This document shows, in pieces, positions 1 through 7,928 of a stretch of DNA of 27,966 nucleotides. Made by a program: the position numbers and the translations under genes. The notes beneath the pieces were generated by a model. That model was not told the DNA's origin and searched no databases. It was given only the letters and a program-made list of their open reading frames with translations. The stretch is taken from contig PCCT01000065.1 in NCBI GenBank assembly GCA_002731985.1, positions 1-27,966 of the forward strand, given 5' to 3'. The number at the start of each line of letters is the position of its first letter. The stretch's first letter is position 1. The stretch is from Nitrospinota bacterium (GTDB lineage: Bacteria; Nitrospinota; Nitrospinia; Nitrospinales; VA-1).

Positions 1-60
1 CCCCACTCCGCATTTGGTGGCAGAACACCCTATGAAATTCTGAGAGAAAAGCTACAATGA
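1..60 (+). mobile_element. IS3-family transposase, C-terminal tail only
   Basis: Reading frame 1 is open from the window edge and ends at TGA (58-60). It encodes PHSAFGGRTPYEILREKLQ. The PHSA-x-GG-x-TP pattern is typical of the extreme C-terminus of the IS3/IS911-type OrfB integrase, just after the DDE domain. Only 19 codons are visible, so it cannot be told whether the element is intact to the left. It lies immediately beyond the distal end of the large minus-strand operon and converges with it, so an insertion sequence bounds this locus. Other integrase-core families share similar tails, so the exact IS family is less certain than the transposase call. Confidence 0.72.
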
Positions 61-411
61 TTAATGGAGGGATTGTCCTGCCAGGTATGCAATATCACAA
101 CGTAACATGCACCCACGGAGAAATAATCGGGCGTTCCGATTCTCTACCAGTCTCTTTCGATGCTTTGTTAACCCCCATGCCAAAAAAGGGAATTGTGGAC
201 CTAATTGAAGTTGAAGATCGGCCCTTGAAAACTTGAGCCATCCGCAAAGAACCAAGCTTCGGTCGGATTGGGAAGATGTATATAAGTCGTCGCTGTAATC
301 CGTTCACTTCGCAGTTTCCAGCCTGCAAACAGCGGGCATGGGGCGCAAATCCCGAATGGAACCGGATGTTATGTAATCGATACTACGCGTGACCAAATGT
401 GGTCGACAACG
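61..411. other. Intergenic stretch, probably IS end plus flank; no convincing gene
   Basis: These 351 bases follow the transposase stop and precede the end of the oxidoreductase gene. Two overlapping minus-strand open frames of 64 and 77 codons exist, but neither has a good ribosome binding site or a recognisable domain. Part of the stretch presumably belongs to the right end of the IS. I could not locate a terminal inverted repeat, because the left end of the element is outside the window. A small hairpin (GACCA, 4-base loop, TGGTC, 391-404) lies just past the operon end but has no T-run. Confidence 0.4.
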
Positions 412-1404
412 TTACTGATCTGCCAGCTTCACCAGCATCTTGCCGTTGTTGGACCCGGTAAAGAGCCCTATAAAGGCATCCGGTGCTTTTCCAATGCCTT
501 CGTAAACAGTTTCGTGATACTTCATCTGCCCGGATTTAATCCATGACGACATATCCTGCAGAAACTGTCCGCGCTGAGGGCCAAAAGCAGACGCAACAAA
601 ACCACGCAGCTGAACAGACTTGTATATCGTTTCTGTCAGGTTCCTTGGACCAGGCGTAAGTTCTCCATCGTCATTGTAGTGGGCAATCATGCCGCAAACA
701 GGGATTCGTCCGTATGGGCGTATGTGCGTGAGTGCAGCTTCAAGTTGCGCGCCTCCTACATTCTCAAAGTACACATCGATACCTTCTGGTGCTCCTCTTT
801 TAAGTTCGGTTAACGGATCTGCAGTTTTGTAGTTGAATGCATGGTCAAACCCAAACTCATTGACCAGTTGATCCACTTTTTCATCAGACCCCGCACTGCC
901 GATAACCGTTCCACCTTTGATCTTTGCAATCTGGCCGACAACGCTACCAACGGCACCGGATGCGGCGGAAACAAAAACCGCTTCCCCATCTTTGTACTCA
1001 CCTGTGACAAGAAGTCCACCATAAGCGGTAAGCCCCGGCATGCCCATGACTCCAAGGTAGGTGCTGAGTGGCGCAAGTGTATCGTCCACCTTGCCAAGGT
1101 CAGTTCCTTTTGAGAGAAAGTACTCGCGCCAGCCATAACCGTTATTAACGTAGTCGCCTTCTGAAAAGTCAGGATTGTTAGAAGCGATCACCTTACCCAA
1201 CGCTCCGCCAGCTAACGTTTCACCAACAGGGAAATCAAGTCGCATTCGACCCCGCATGTAAGGGTCAACGGACATGTAAATATTCTGCACGAGGACTTCA
1301 CCATCGCCGGGGTCTGCAACTTCAACTTCTACCAGCTCAAAGTTTTCTCCAACAGGCATACCCTGTGGTCGTGATTTCAGATTTATCTGTTTACTTGTCG
1401 GCAT
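412..1404 (-). CDS. NADP-dependent MDR-family oxidoreductase (CurA / leukotriene B4 dehydrogenase type)
   Basis: This 330-residue protein has the layout of zinc-independent medium-chain reductases that reduce the C=C bond of alpha,beta-unsaturated ketones or aldehydes with NADPH. The N-terminal part (1-120) contains the family signature MSVDPYMRGRM (44-54). The nucleotide-binding Rossmann loop AASGAVGSVVGQ is at 147-158, preceded by GMPGLTAYGG (121-130). Length matches E. coli CurA-like proteins. The start is supported by GAGGAG upstream of the ATG. It is the last gene of the minus-strand operon, 47 bases after the sulfatase. In this context it may reduce an enone produced by the upstream enzymes. 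The substrate is not predictable, and the family also includes quinone reductase-like members. Confidence 0.88.
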   Translation of the reverse strand: MPTSKQINLKSRPQGMPVGENFELVEVEVADPGDGEVLVQNIYMSVDPYMRGRMRLDFPVGETLAGGALGKVIASNNPDFSEGDYVNNGYGWREYFLSKGTDLGKVDDTLAPLSTYLGVMGMPGLTAYGGLLVTGEYKDGEAVFVSAASGAVGSVVGQIAKIKGGTVIGSAGSDEKVDQLVNEFGFDHAFNYKTADPLTELKRGAPEGIDVYFENVGGAQLEAALTHIRPYGRIPVCGMIAHYNDDGELTPGPRNLTETIYKSVQLRGFVASAFGPQRGQFLQDMSSWIKSGQMKYHETVYEGIGKAPDAFIGLFTGSNNGKMLVKLADQ

Positions 1405-1451
1405 TATCGACTCCTCATTTCTTTTATAAAACTCACTAGCCCGCTGGTAAT

Positions 1452-3137
1452 TCAGTTGTACCAGTACACCGACACATCGGTCTCCTCCAGCGGTTCATCC
1501 AGATGCTTGTCGGGGTATTGGGGCCCCGTGACCAGCGGGGGACGCAGCGGCACTGACCAGTCGCTCATCCCTGTTTCTATCAATCGTTTCAGCCGATTAA
1601 GCTGTTCCGGTTCACTCGCCGCCAGATTGTGCTGCTCAGTCGGATCGACCGCCAGGTTGAAGAGAAAGGGCGTTTCATCGGGGTCGCTGAGCTGCAGCTT
1701 CCAGTCACCGCTGCGGACCGTGCGATAAGTTCCCGTGCGCCAGAAGATCGCCTCATGAGGCTCGTCACTGACCTTACCGTTTACAAAGGGCAAAAGATCC
1801 ACACCGTCGATCTCCCGATCGACCGGTACCGCAACATCGGCCGCCGCGGCAGCGGTGCTGAAGATATCGATGTGCGTCACAGGACGTTGATACTCGCTGC
1901 CTGCTTCAATGCGGTCAGGCCAGCGCATGAAGAACGGTACATGCGTTCCGCCTTCAAAAAAGGTCATCTTCCACCCCCGATAGGGCGCATTCAGGTCAGG
2001 CAGGCCAACATAATGGGCCCCGCCGTTGTCGCTCGAGAAAATGATGAGCGTATTGTCATCAATACCTGCTGCTTCCAGGGCAGCCATTACCCTGCCGATT
2101 CCACGATCAAGCGAGACAATCATAGCCCCATAAACTCGCTCGGTATGATTGCTGATCATCGGCAGCGCGTCGTAGTCGGACTTGCGTGCGTGCAGCGGTG
2201 TATGCGGCGCATTGTAGGACAGGTACATGAAAAAGGGTCTGTGCTTGTTGGCTTCGATTGCGCGGACCGCCTGGGTGCTCAGGTAATCGGTCATGTATTC
2301 ATCGGGCGCAAAGTGCTGGTCTTTGTTGTACCGCACTGCGAAAGTCAGGTTGGGCCAGATGAACTGATCAATGGGATCAAACGCCTGAATCGATTTCACC
2401 GTCTCTGGGTCGTCAAACTCAGCGAACATCGCGGCGCCTGGCAGAAAACCAAGAAACTCATCAAACCCCTGGTCATTAGGTGCATGTCCCTCGTTTTCGC
2501 CCAGATGCCACTTACCCAGGATCATGGAGTGATAGCCTCGATCCGCAAGGAGCTCGGGCAGGAAGACTTCACTTGCCGGTACAGCCTGTTCCTCAAGAGC
2601 CGGAAACTCGGCCAGGTTCTCTTCAAGAAAGATTCCGGGGTGCGGCTCCTCCCGATGAGACTCAAAACTGGCCGCCATCCGCATCATCTCCGCCGGTGCC
2701 GGTGTGAACTCAAAGCCGTACCTTGTCGGGTAGCGCCCTGTCAGCAGTGCTGCACGCGAAGGTGCACAAGTGGCATTACCCGCGTAGCCATTGCTGAAGT
2801 GCACACCTTCAGCGGCGATTCGATCAATGTTCGGAGTTTGCACGGCACCGTCGCCGACCCCGCCGCCATAAAAGGAAATGTCATTCCAGCCCAGATCATC
2901 AGCCAGAATGACAATGATATTGGGCGGGCGATCAGTTGTGCCAACCGGTGCCGGTGGCGACGTTCGCCAGTCAACGGGCTGGGTATGCAGTATCGGCTCC
3001 ACCCATGTTGCCAAAAATCTCATGGCCCCCTGAGCTGCCGCCCAGGTCATCAGCGCTGTGCGGTTCACATAAAGCAGACCGATAGCGATCGCCAGAGACA
3101 GCGCGCCAGCGATCAGCGTTTTTAATAATCCACCCAT
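1452..3137 (-). CDS. Type I (formylglycine) sulfatase, membrane-anchored or exported
   Basis: This 561-residue sulfatase hydrolyses sulfate esters. The activation motif CAPSR is at 124-128, where C124 would be converted to formylglycine, and it continues as LLTGRYPTRYG. Metal and active-site residues are visible: D80 and D81 in ILADDLGW, K209 and H211 in GKWHLG, H312 in APHTP, and D370-N371 in SSDNGG. Residues 6-24 form a hydrophobic segment without an obvious cleavage site, suggesting a signal anchor and periplasmic action. The start follows a perfect AGGAGG that forms the last two codons of the upstream gene, so the two are probably translationally coupled. Sequence resembles arylsulfatase A/B-like enzymes, but the natural sulfated substrate cannot be inferred. 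A sulfatase-maturing enzyme is not in the window. Confidence 0.93.
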   Translation of the reverse strand: MGGLLKTLIAGALSLAIAIGLLYVNRTALMTWAAAQGAMRFLATWVEPILHTQPVDWRTSPPAPVGTTDRPPNIIVILADDLGWNDISFYGGGVGDGAVQTPNIDRIAAEGVHFSNGYAGNATCAPSRAALLTGRYPTRYGFEFTPAPAEMMRMAASFESHREEPHPGIFLEENLAEFPALEEQAVPASEVFLPELLADRGYHSMILGKWHLGENEGHAPNDQGFDEFLGFLPGAAMFAEFDDPETVKSIQAFDPIDQFIWPNLTFAVRYNKDQHFAPDEYMTDYLSTQAVRAIEANKHRPFFMYLSYNAPHTPLHARKSDYDALPMISNHTERVYGAMIVSLDRGIGRVMAALEAAGIDDNTLIIFSSDNGGAHYVGLPDLNAPYRGWKMTFFEGGTHVPFFMRWPDRIEAGSEYQRPVTHIDIFSTAAAAADVAVPVDREIDGVDLLPFVNGKVSDEPHEAIFWRTGTYRTVRSGDWKLQLSDPDETPFLFNLAVDPTEQHNLAASEPEQLNRLKRLIETGMSDWSVPLRPPLVTGPQYPDKHLDEPLEETDVSVYWYN

Positions 3138-3139
3138 AT

Positions 3140-3772
3140 TTACCTCCTAACTGCGAACAACCAGCTCAATCCGCAACCAATCAGTCCAAGCAGCAGTGCC
3201 AGGACCAGCCGGGGATCACCAAGATAATTAAACGGATCAACAGGAAACGCGATAGTCTTGACCATCGCCGCCACCTTGAACTCGTGTCTGCCAGCAAAGG
3301 CCGGATTAGTACCAATTTCCAGCAGATCCCGACGACTGCGATAACGCACCCCGGCACCAGCACTCCATATCTCCATCCCATCGGCGTTCATGATATCCAT
3401 CGCAGGTGACACGGCCGACCCGCGAAACACAGGGTGGCTCGCCTGGGACAGCATCGCCGGGAACATGTATTCCATGTACTTGGCGAGCACATCGTCGGTC
3501 GTGTCATCCGGCGCCACACCATCAATCTGCAGGGGTGTGTCGTGCAGGTGAATGACGTTGATCATGACAAAATCATCGCCAGTATCCTCCTCCATGAAGG
3601 CTCGAATTCTGGCCAGGTCCTCGGCCGATGAATCCGGATCTCGTGCCTCGGACAATTCCAGATAATGATCTATCTCCGCCTCGGTCAGTGGTCCCTCAAA
3701 GGAGGTATACCAGCTGAAAAACGCCAGGTAGATCACAGCAACGATAAGCCACGTCCATCTTATTGCGGTCAT
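3140..3772 (-). CDS. Membrane-tethered DUF1330-like protein of unknown function
   Basis: The chosen start gives 210 residues and follows GAAGGAG. A longer in-frame start at 3886 would overlap the upstream gene by about 95 bases and is unlikely. Residues 5-21 and 187-207 are hydrophobic helices at the two ends, so the middle domain is probably exposed on one side of the inner membrane. The domain (about 65-180) has FVMINVIHL, a central Tyr-rich helix and a block with YRSRRDLLEI, NPAFAGRHEF and KTIAFPVDP. It resembles a dimeric alpha/beta-barrel of the DUF1330/EthD type, similar to the second half of the neighbour at 3792-4637. I know no defined function. It sits between that protein and the sulfatase in the operon. 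Confidence 0.72.
   Translation of the reverse strand: MTAIRWTWLIVAVIYLAFFSWYTSFEGPLTEAEIDHYLELSEARDPDSSAEDLARIRAFMEEDTGDDFVMINVIHLHDTPLQIDGVAPDDTTDDVLAKYMEYMFPAMLSQASHPVFRGSAVSPAMDIMNADGMEIWSAGAGVRYRSRRDLLEIGTNPAFAGRHEFKVAAMVKTIAFPVDPFNYLGDPRLVLALLLGLIGCGLSWLFAVRR
3143..3148 (-). promoter_or_regulatory. Ribosome binding site of the sulfatase inside the upstream gene
   Basis: AGGAGG is five bases before the sulfatase ATG (3137-3135). It is also the Arg-Arg codon pair that ends the upstream membrane protein, directly before its TAA stop (3142-3140). This fixes the sulfatase start and suggests coupled translation of the two genes. Confidence 0.8.
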
Positions 3773-3791
3773 GTTTTTTCTCCTTCCTTCT

Positions 3792-4637
3792 TTATTCCTC
3801 AGCAATTGGTTGCGTCGCAACGAGTCGCGTGCGCGCCAGGCCCGCTTGTCGATACACATGGGCAGCGCGATACGCCGGTTGGGCATACATTGTCATCAAG
3901 GCCGGGATCGACGGATAGGTCGCGATGGCGATTTCATGCCACTGCCCATCATCGGTACCCGATAACGGTTCCACGGGGGTGCTTCTCCAGGCAACCCGCC
4001 CATCCACTGCAGCCAGGGATGTGGCCATTCTCTTGCCGTATTCGCCGTAGGCTTCGGCCCCTGAGATCGGCTCGGCGGGAGCATCTTCTGCATGGACCTC
4101 GAAGTTGGCCTCCTCGGTATACTCAAGAAAGTTCAGCATCCAGATGGGCTGGTTGTTACTGAGCTCGAGCTGTTCTGTCCAGTTGCCCTCGTAGATGCCG
4201 ACCCCCTGCACAATATCCGCAGTTGCTATCAGGGACTGGATTTGCTGTTGGTCTTCACTTGTTGGTACGGCAGCGCGATTAAACAGTCCCAGCGTAAAGA
4301 GCACCGCGCTATTGATCTTCAATGCAAACGGCATAATCGGCTGCGTGGCATAGGTTCGGTGTGCGAACTGATCCGCCCATTTTTTGCGAGCGGCGAAGGC
4401 GGTTTCTCCAGCCTCCGTTGTCGGATACCAGGTTATAACCAGCAAATCGGTCGCACGATCGGCCTCCAATGCCCGCTCATCGGGAATAACCATTGGCGGG
4501 AGTACTCTGTTTGCCAGCGCCATGCGTCCGCCGACGTCTTTGGCCAGCTGTGTAGCCTTTGTAACAAAGTCGCGCTGCACCGCGGGTGTCTTTGCTTCGA
4601 CCAGGTCAAGCAGCGCATAGGGTGTTGGCCTTGTCAT
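3792..4637 (-). CDS. Two-domain DUF1330-like alpha/beta-barrel protein
   Basis: This 281-residue, apparently soluble protein seems to contain two ferredoxin-like halves. The second (about 160-275) has the DUF1330 pattern: a strand PIWMLNFLEY, then GAEAYGEYGKRM, then a strand with the HEIAIATYPS stretch and a final helix ending in YRAAHVYRQAG. The first half has a similar but weaker pattern. Such domains often form dimeric barrels that bind small aromatic or lipophilic molecules, and some act as isomerases or monooxygenase-like enzymes. No catalytic residue can be named here. Its ATG overlaps the stop of the upstream dehalogenase (ATGA, 4634-4637), so the two are translationally coupled and probably act together. 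Confidence 0.75.
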   Translation of the reverse strand: MTRPTPYALLDLVEAKTPAVQRDFVTKATQLAKDVGGRMALANRVLPPMVIPDERALEADRATDLLVITWYPTTEAGETAFAARKKWADQFAHRTYATQPIMPFALKINSAVLFTLGLFNRAAVPTSEDQQQIQSLIATADIVQGVGIYEGNWTEQLELSNNQPIWMLNFLEYTEEANFEVHAEDAPAEPISGAEAYGEYGKRMATSLAAVDGRVAWRSTPVEPLSGTDDGQWHEIAIATYPSIPALMTMYAQPAYRAAHVYRQAGLARTRLVATQPIAEE

Positions 4638-5677
4638 ACTTGTGTCAGTTGACTATCAATGAACTTGACCAGTCGCCTGGCTACCTCTTCGCCCTTGCTC
4701 TCCTGGATAAAGTGGCCTGCGGGCAAGCGGTCATGGGGCTGGCCTTTGGCACCCGGTATGTTGTCGATCAATTTGTCCTGCACTTTCTTCTGACCAATCA
4801 GGGGATCGAACTCGCCAAAGACGGTCAGGAACGGCTTGTCAAAACGCTTTATCTTCTCCCAGGCGGCAAGCGCTCTCTCTACGTCGATCAGTGAAGCCAT
4901 GGACGGGAGCGCACGTATGGCCGTGCGGTACTCGGGACCGGGATAGGGGGCGTCATAGGCAGCTATCTCTCCATCGCTGAGGGAGACACCGGCATCCGCG
5001 ATAAGATTTTCGCTGGGTTTGAAATCCGGCATGGTGAGTGCGTACTCCATCCATTTCTGAAAGAAGCCTGACATGTCTTCGCCCATCAGCGGCTGGACCA
5101 TCCCCAGAAAGTCCGCGAAATTCCTGATCTCCGCGTCATTGTCTACCGGGTAGTCATCCCGGTTGAGCCCCATGGTTAAATTGAAGTGGGGTTCAGGCGT
5201 GTAAGTCAGGGAACCATTCGACGCCATGGCGGATTTGAAGTACTCGGGATGTTCCGCAAGTTCTGTCAGACCAATCATGCCGCCCCAGTCCTGACAAAAC
5301 AGCGTGACCTCCTTCAGGCCAAGTTGTTCGATAAACTCATTCAACCAATCGGTATGTTGCTCCACCGTATGAATGTGAATATTGGTTGGTTTGTCGGAAC
5401 GACCCATACCGATGAGATCAGGTGCGATGGCGCGATATCCAGCATCAACGATAATCGGGATCATCTTGCGATAGAGATAGCTCCAGTCCGGCTGACCATG
5501 CAGAAGCAGCACGGGAAGCCCATCCCGCGGACCTTCATCAACATAGTGCTGCCGCCAACCACCCACTTCGACATAGTTGGGCTGATAGGGAAAGTCCGGG
5601 AGGTTTTCAAAACACTCATCCGGGATTCTAACGAATTCCTCTCCGTTGGCATTTAGAATTATGTTCTGCTTCGTCAT
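4634..5677 (-). CDS. Haloalkane dehalogenase (alpha/beta-hydrolase, HLD-I-like), left copy
   Basis: This 347-residue protein matches haloalkane dehalogenases, which cleave carbon-halogen bonds hydrolytically in the cytoplasm. The oxyanion region HGQPDWSYLYRK (60-71) closely follows the DhlA-type pattern. The nucleophile is D130 in CQDWGG, and the adjacent W131 fits the halide-stabilising Trp. The acid is probably D291 (FGEFDP) and the base H322 (GHFIQE). APDLIGMGRSDKP is at 85-97. The cap domain spans roughly 155-265. Length is slightly above the usual 300-310 residues. A second copy is at 14743-15819. An epoxide hydrolase or another alpha/beta-hydrolase activity cannot be excluded, but the Asp-Trp pair favours dehalogenation. 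A spacer of 73 bases separates it from the upstream GST-like gene. Confidence 0.87.
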   Translation of the reverse strand: MTKQNIILNANGEEFVRIPDECFENLPDFPYQPNYVEVGGWRQHYVDEGPRDGLPVLLLHGQPDWSYLYRKMIPIIVDAGYRAIAPDLIGMGRSDKPTNIHIHTVEQHTDWLNEFIEQLGLKEVTLFCQDWGGMIGLTELAEHPEYFKSAMASNGSLTYTPEPHFNLTMGLNRDDYPVDNDAEIRNFADFLGMVQPLMGEDMSGFFQKWMEYALTMPDFKPSENLIADAGVSLSDGEIAAYDAPYPGPEYRTAIRALPSMASLIDVERALAAWEKIKRFDKPFLTVFGEFDPLIGQKKVQDKLIDNIPGAKGQPHDRLPAGHFIQESKGEEVARRLVKFIDSQLTQV

Positions 5678-5750
5678 TGCTTTCCTCCTTTCGTCCTATA
5701 AGTGTCAATAAACAGCTAATCCGAATGTAAACGTCATCGCCCACGGGGGA

Positions 5751-6572
5751 TCACAACGGGTCGCCGCCGAGCACCGCAGGGCATTCGCAATAGGTCGTCA
5801 GAATAAACCGCTGATGGTCCTCGATCCGCTTCGTGAGGGCGCCGGCAATCGCCGGTATCTGGGAATTCGCCTCGAAGAACTTCCACATACCCTGGTTCTG
5901 CCGGGTCAGGGGCATGATCTCGGGTGGGGGTGGAAGCACGCTCATGCCGAGCGTAGCCCAGTAGATGTCAGCGGCCGAGAGCGCGTCGCCAACGAGATAA
6001 CTCGACCCGCGCTGCGTCTGAGCCTCGAGGCGCCGATCGAGCACGGTGATAATCTCGGCGATCTTACCCGGGGCCGCAGCACTCGCCTCTTCACTGTACC
6101 CGTATTTTCGCCCTAACGGGCCGTCGACCAGGATTCTCATGTTCCAGACCAGACCATCCTCCGCAAGTACGATGGCACATAGGCCGAAAACCTCGGCACG
6201 GAGTTCAAAGTTGTCTGGAATCAGAGTCGGAGTACCCGGTGCTCCAATGTGTTCAGCCAGCGCGAGCTGCTCTATCCAGACGTTCCTGGGCCGCTCCTCG
6301 TCGTGGAGCATCGTCGGTAAGCTCGTCTGTGCCGTGAGCTCGTAGAGCTTTGCCTGCCGATCTTTTCCCGTGGCTTCGTCGATGCCCATTCGAGGATGCA
6401 GCACTCGGATCAACGGCACGCCTTTCACAAAACAGATGTTCTTGAGGGCTTCCGCAAAGATGGCCGGAATTCCGGGCACAAAAGTCACCCGGGTGCCAGT
6501 GGTCATCGCTGCCGCTTCATCGAGCGTGATGAACTCGGGGGATTCCTGTTTTGTGGGCTCTTTTTTCGACAT
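5751..6572 (-). CDS. Divergent glutathione S-transferase-like protein
   Basis: The C-terminal half of this 273-residue protein shows the GST helical domain, with the N-capping box and hydrophobic-staple stretch LVGDALSAADIYWA at 193-206. The N-terminal half has a thioredoxin-like layout, with a strand around 28-33, a helix at 37-47 and a proline-preceded strand SLPTML (84-89). The usual catalytic Ser, Cys or Tyr motif near the first strand is not evident, and the region VPGIPAIFAEALKN replaces it. It may therefore be an atypical GST or a non-catalytic ligandin. The start follows AGGAG. It is flanked by the dehalogenase downstream and the six-cysteine protein upstream, an order echoed on the right arm. 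Confidence 0.78.
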   Translation of the reverse strand: MSKKEPTKQESPEFITLDEAAAMTTGTRVTFVPGIPAIFAEALKNICFVKGVPLIRVLHPRMGIDEATGKDRQAKLYELTAQTSLPTMLHDEERPRNVWIEQLALAEHIGAPGTPTLIPDNFELRAEVFGLCAIVLAEDGLVWNMRILVDGPLGRKYGYSEEASAAAPGKIAEIITVLDRRLEAQTQRGSSYLVGDALSAADIYWATLGMSVLPPPPEIMPLTRQNQGMWKFFEANSQIPAIAGALTKRIEDHQRFILTTYCECPAVLGGDPL

Positions 6573-6596
6573 GGGGGGCGCTCCTTTTCTTGCTCG

Positions 6597-7214
6597 TTAC
6601 GTTTCGTCCGGGTATTGGCAGATTCTCTGAGTACGGGTTTCGGTACCGTCTATAAACGTGAAGATCATCTCTTCGTCGCGCATTTCCCGGAATACGGTAT
6701 CGAAGAGGTCGAACAATCTGAAGACCATGACACCCTCGTCATCGAAGTGAATGGCGGTGTTGAAGTTGTTGCATACCGCACCCACATCTCTCGCACCATT
6801 TTTCAAGGTGCCGTCAACACGAAAGTCATGGAGGATGCCAAACGCTGTCACCACCACCCGATTGCCACACTGCTCTATACGTTCGAGATGCCCAACTCGA
6901 CCTGAAACCCCTAGCCAGAGCCCTCTCATGTCGACAACTCCCTCTGCGAGCGATTCGGTGCACTCGGCCAAAACAGGCATGGGTATGGTTGTGTAGCTGC
7001 ACCCGGGCGTATACGCCTTGGTAATCTCGTTAGCGGATTTTCCCGAGCCATCAAGGTCGGGTAGGTCACAATAGTTTACGGACCTGCCATCTTGTAGAAA
7101 TATCGCGGGATCGGTTGTGTCGGCAGGCCTTGGCAGTACAAAAGCGTAGAACAACAAGCCGCTCACCAGGACAGCCACAAAGCCGAGCAACCATTTTGCG
7201 ATACTCAGGATCAT
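6597..7214 (-). CDS. Six-cysteine membrane-anchored protein of unknown function, left copy
   Basis: Residues 8-27 of this 205-residue protein form an N-terminal transmembrane helix or uncleaved signal, followed by a Pro-rich LPRPADTT. The rest is predicted extracytoplasmic. Six cysteines (C49, C72, C85, C116, C148, C199) match in order and spacing those of the paralogue at 13990-14643, suggesting up to three disulfides. Shared blocks are VNYCDLPDLDGSG, YTPGCSYT, DMRGLW and ERIEQCGNRVVVTA. The alternating hydrophobic strands from 95 onward resemble a lipocalin-like beta-barrel, but I cannot assign a family. The gene starts just after the stop of the GST at 7218, with weak binding-site signals, so coupling is likely. 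Confidence 0.75.
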   Translation of the reverse strand: MILSIAKWLLGFVAVLVSGLLFYAFVLPRPADTTDPAIFLQDGRSVNYCDLPDLDGSGKSANEITKAYTPGCSYTTIPMPVLAECTESLAEGVVDMRGLWLGVSGRVGHLERIEQCGNRVVVTAFGILHDFRVDGTLKNGARDVGAVCNNFNTAIHFDDEGVMVFRLFDLFDTVFREMRDEEMIFTFIDGTETRTQRICQYPDET

Positions 7215-7217
7215 TAT

Positions 7218-7907
7218 TCAGGCATCACCAGTGGCTTCAGGTCTGAAACGAGCAAACTCGCCCTCGAGATCAGCCTTGACGATGGGGGCGTAGCAGGGCT
7301 GCGCATGAATGCGTTGGATGTAACTCGCTAACTCTGGCCAGCGAGCCGCGTCTACTGTCTCTCCTGCCAGCGCGAAGTTAACGAACGGGCTCGCGATGGC
7401 GATGTCGGCGATCGAGAATTTATCACCGACCATGAACTCATCGTCTCCGAGACAATCAGCCAGGTAATCAAAGACCTTCGGCAGTGCTGAATCCAGCAGA
7501 TGCGTTACCAACTGCTGGTCGGTCTCCTGCTTGAACGCAGTCGGCCGTATAACCCGCTGGAAAAAGACGCCTGCGACAGTTTCCCCCACCTTGGTGTCGG
7601 CGTATTCCTCGAACCAGAGTGCACGTGCTCGTGGGCCAGCTGCGCCAGGCAGGAGCGGCGGGTCTGGATAGCGATACTCAAGGTAGCTCAGGATCACGGA
7701 TGAATCCGGCAGAATGAGTTCTCCTTCTTCCCAGCAGGGAATCTTGGACAATGGGCTCTTCGCAATAAATTCCTCCGGCGCGCCGAACGGGCTCTGCTGG
7801 GTGTTGCCGTACTCGATACCCTTGTAGGCGAGCGCTACCCGGACCTTGCGGACGTAGGGAGAGATGTTGGCACCGTGGAGGATGGGCAGGGATTCACTAT
7901 TGGTCAT
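7218..7907 (-). CDS. Glutathione S-transferase
   Basis: This 229-residue protein has both canonical GST domains. The N-terminal thioredoxin-like domain has the active-site region GANISPYVRKVR (12-23), with S16 as the likely catalytic residue. KIPCWEEG provides the cis-Pro and LPDSSVILSYLEYRYP the glutathione gamma-glutamyl site. The C-terminal domain carries the N-capping box in MVGDKFSIADIAIA. Family members conjugate glutathione to electrophiles or remove halogen reductively, either of which would fit the dehalogenase context. The start is preceded by GAGAGGAAG. It is the most canonical of the four complete GST-type genes in the operon. Confidence 0.92.
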   Translation of the reverse strand: MTNSESLPILHGANISPYVRKVRVALAYKGIEYGNTQQSPFGAPEEFIAKSPLSKIPCWEEGELILPDSSVILSYLEYRYPDPPLLPGAAGPRARALWFEEYADTKVGETVAGVFFQRVIRPTAFKQETDQQLVTHLLDSALPKVFDYLADCLGDDEFMVGDKFSIADIAIASPFVNFALAGETVDAARWPELASYIQRIHAQPCYAPIVKADLEGEFARFRPEATGDA

Positions 7908-7928
7908 TTGTTCTTCCTCTCAGATTTT

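Noticed and set aside
391..404. Hairpin GACCA-AATG-TGGTC after the minus-strand operon, considered as a terminator
   Set aside because: The stem is only five base pairs and no T-run follows on either strand.
1629..3125. A 498-codon open frame on the plus strand, antisense to the sulfatase
   Set aside because: It mirrors the codon phase of the sulfatase, which has all catalytic motifs. The antisense product is Arg/Cys/His-rich and has no recognisable domain.
3773..3886. Upstream extension of the membrane-tethered DUF1330-like gene
   Set aside because: It would overlap the neighbouring gene by about 95 bases, is Arg-rich, and a good binding site marks the ATG at 3772.
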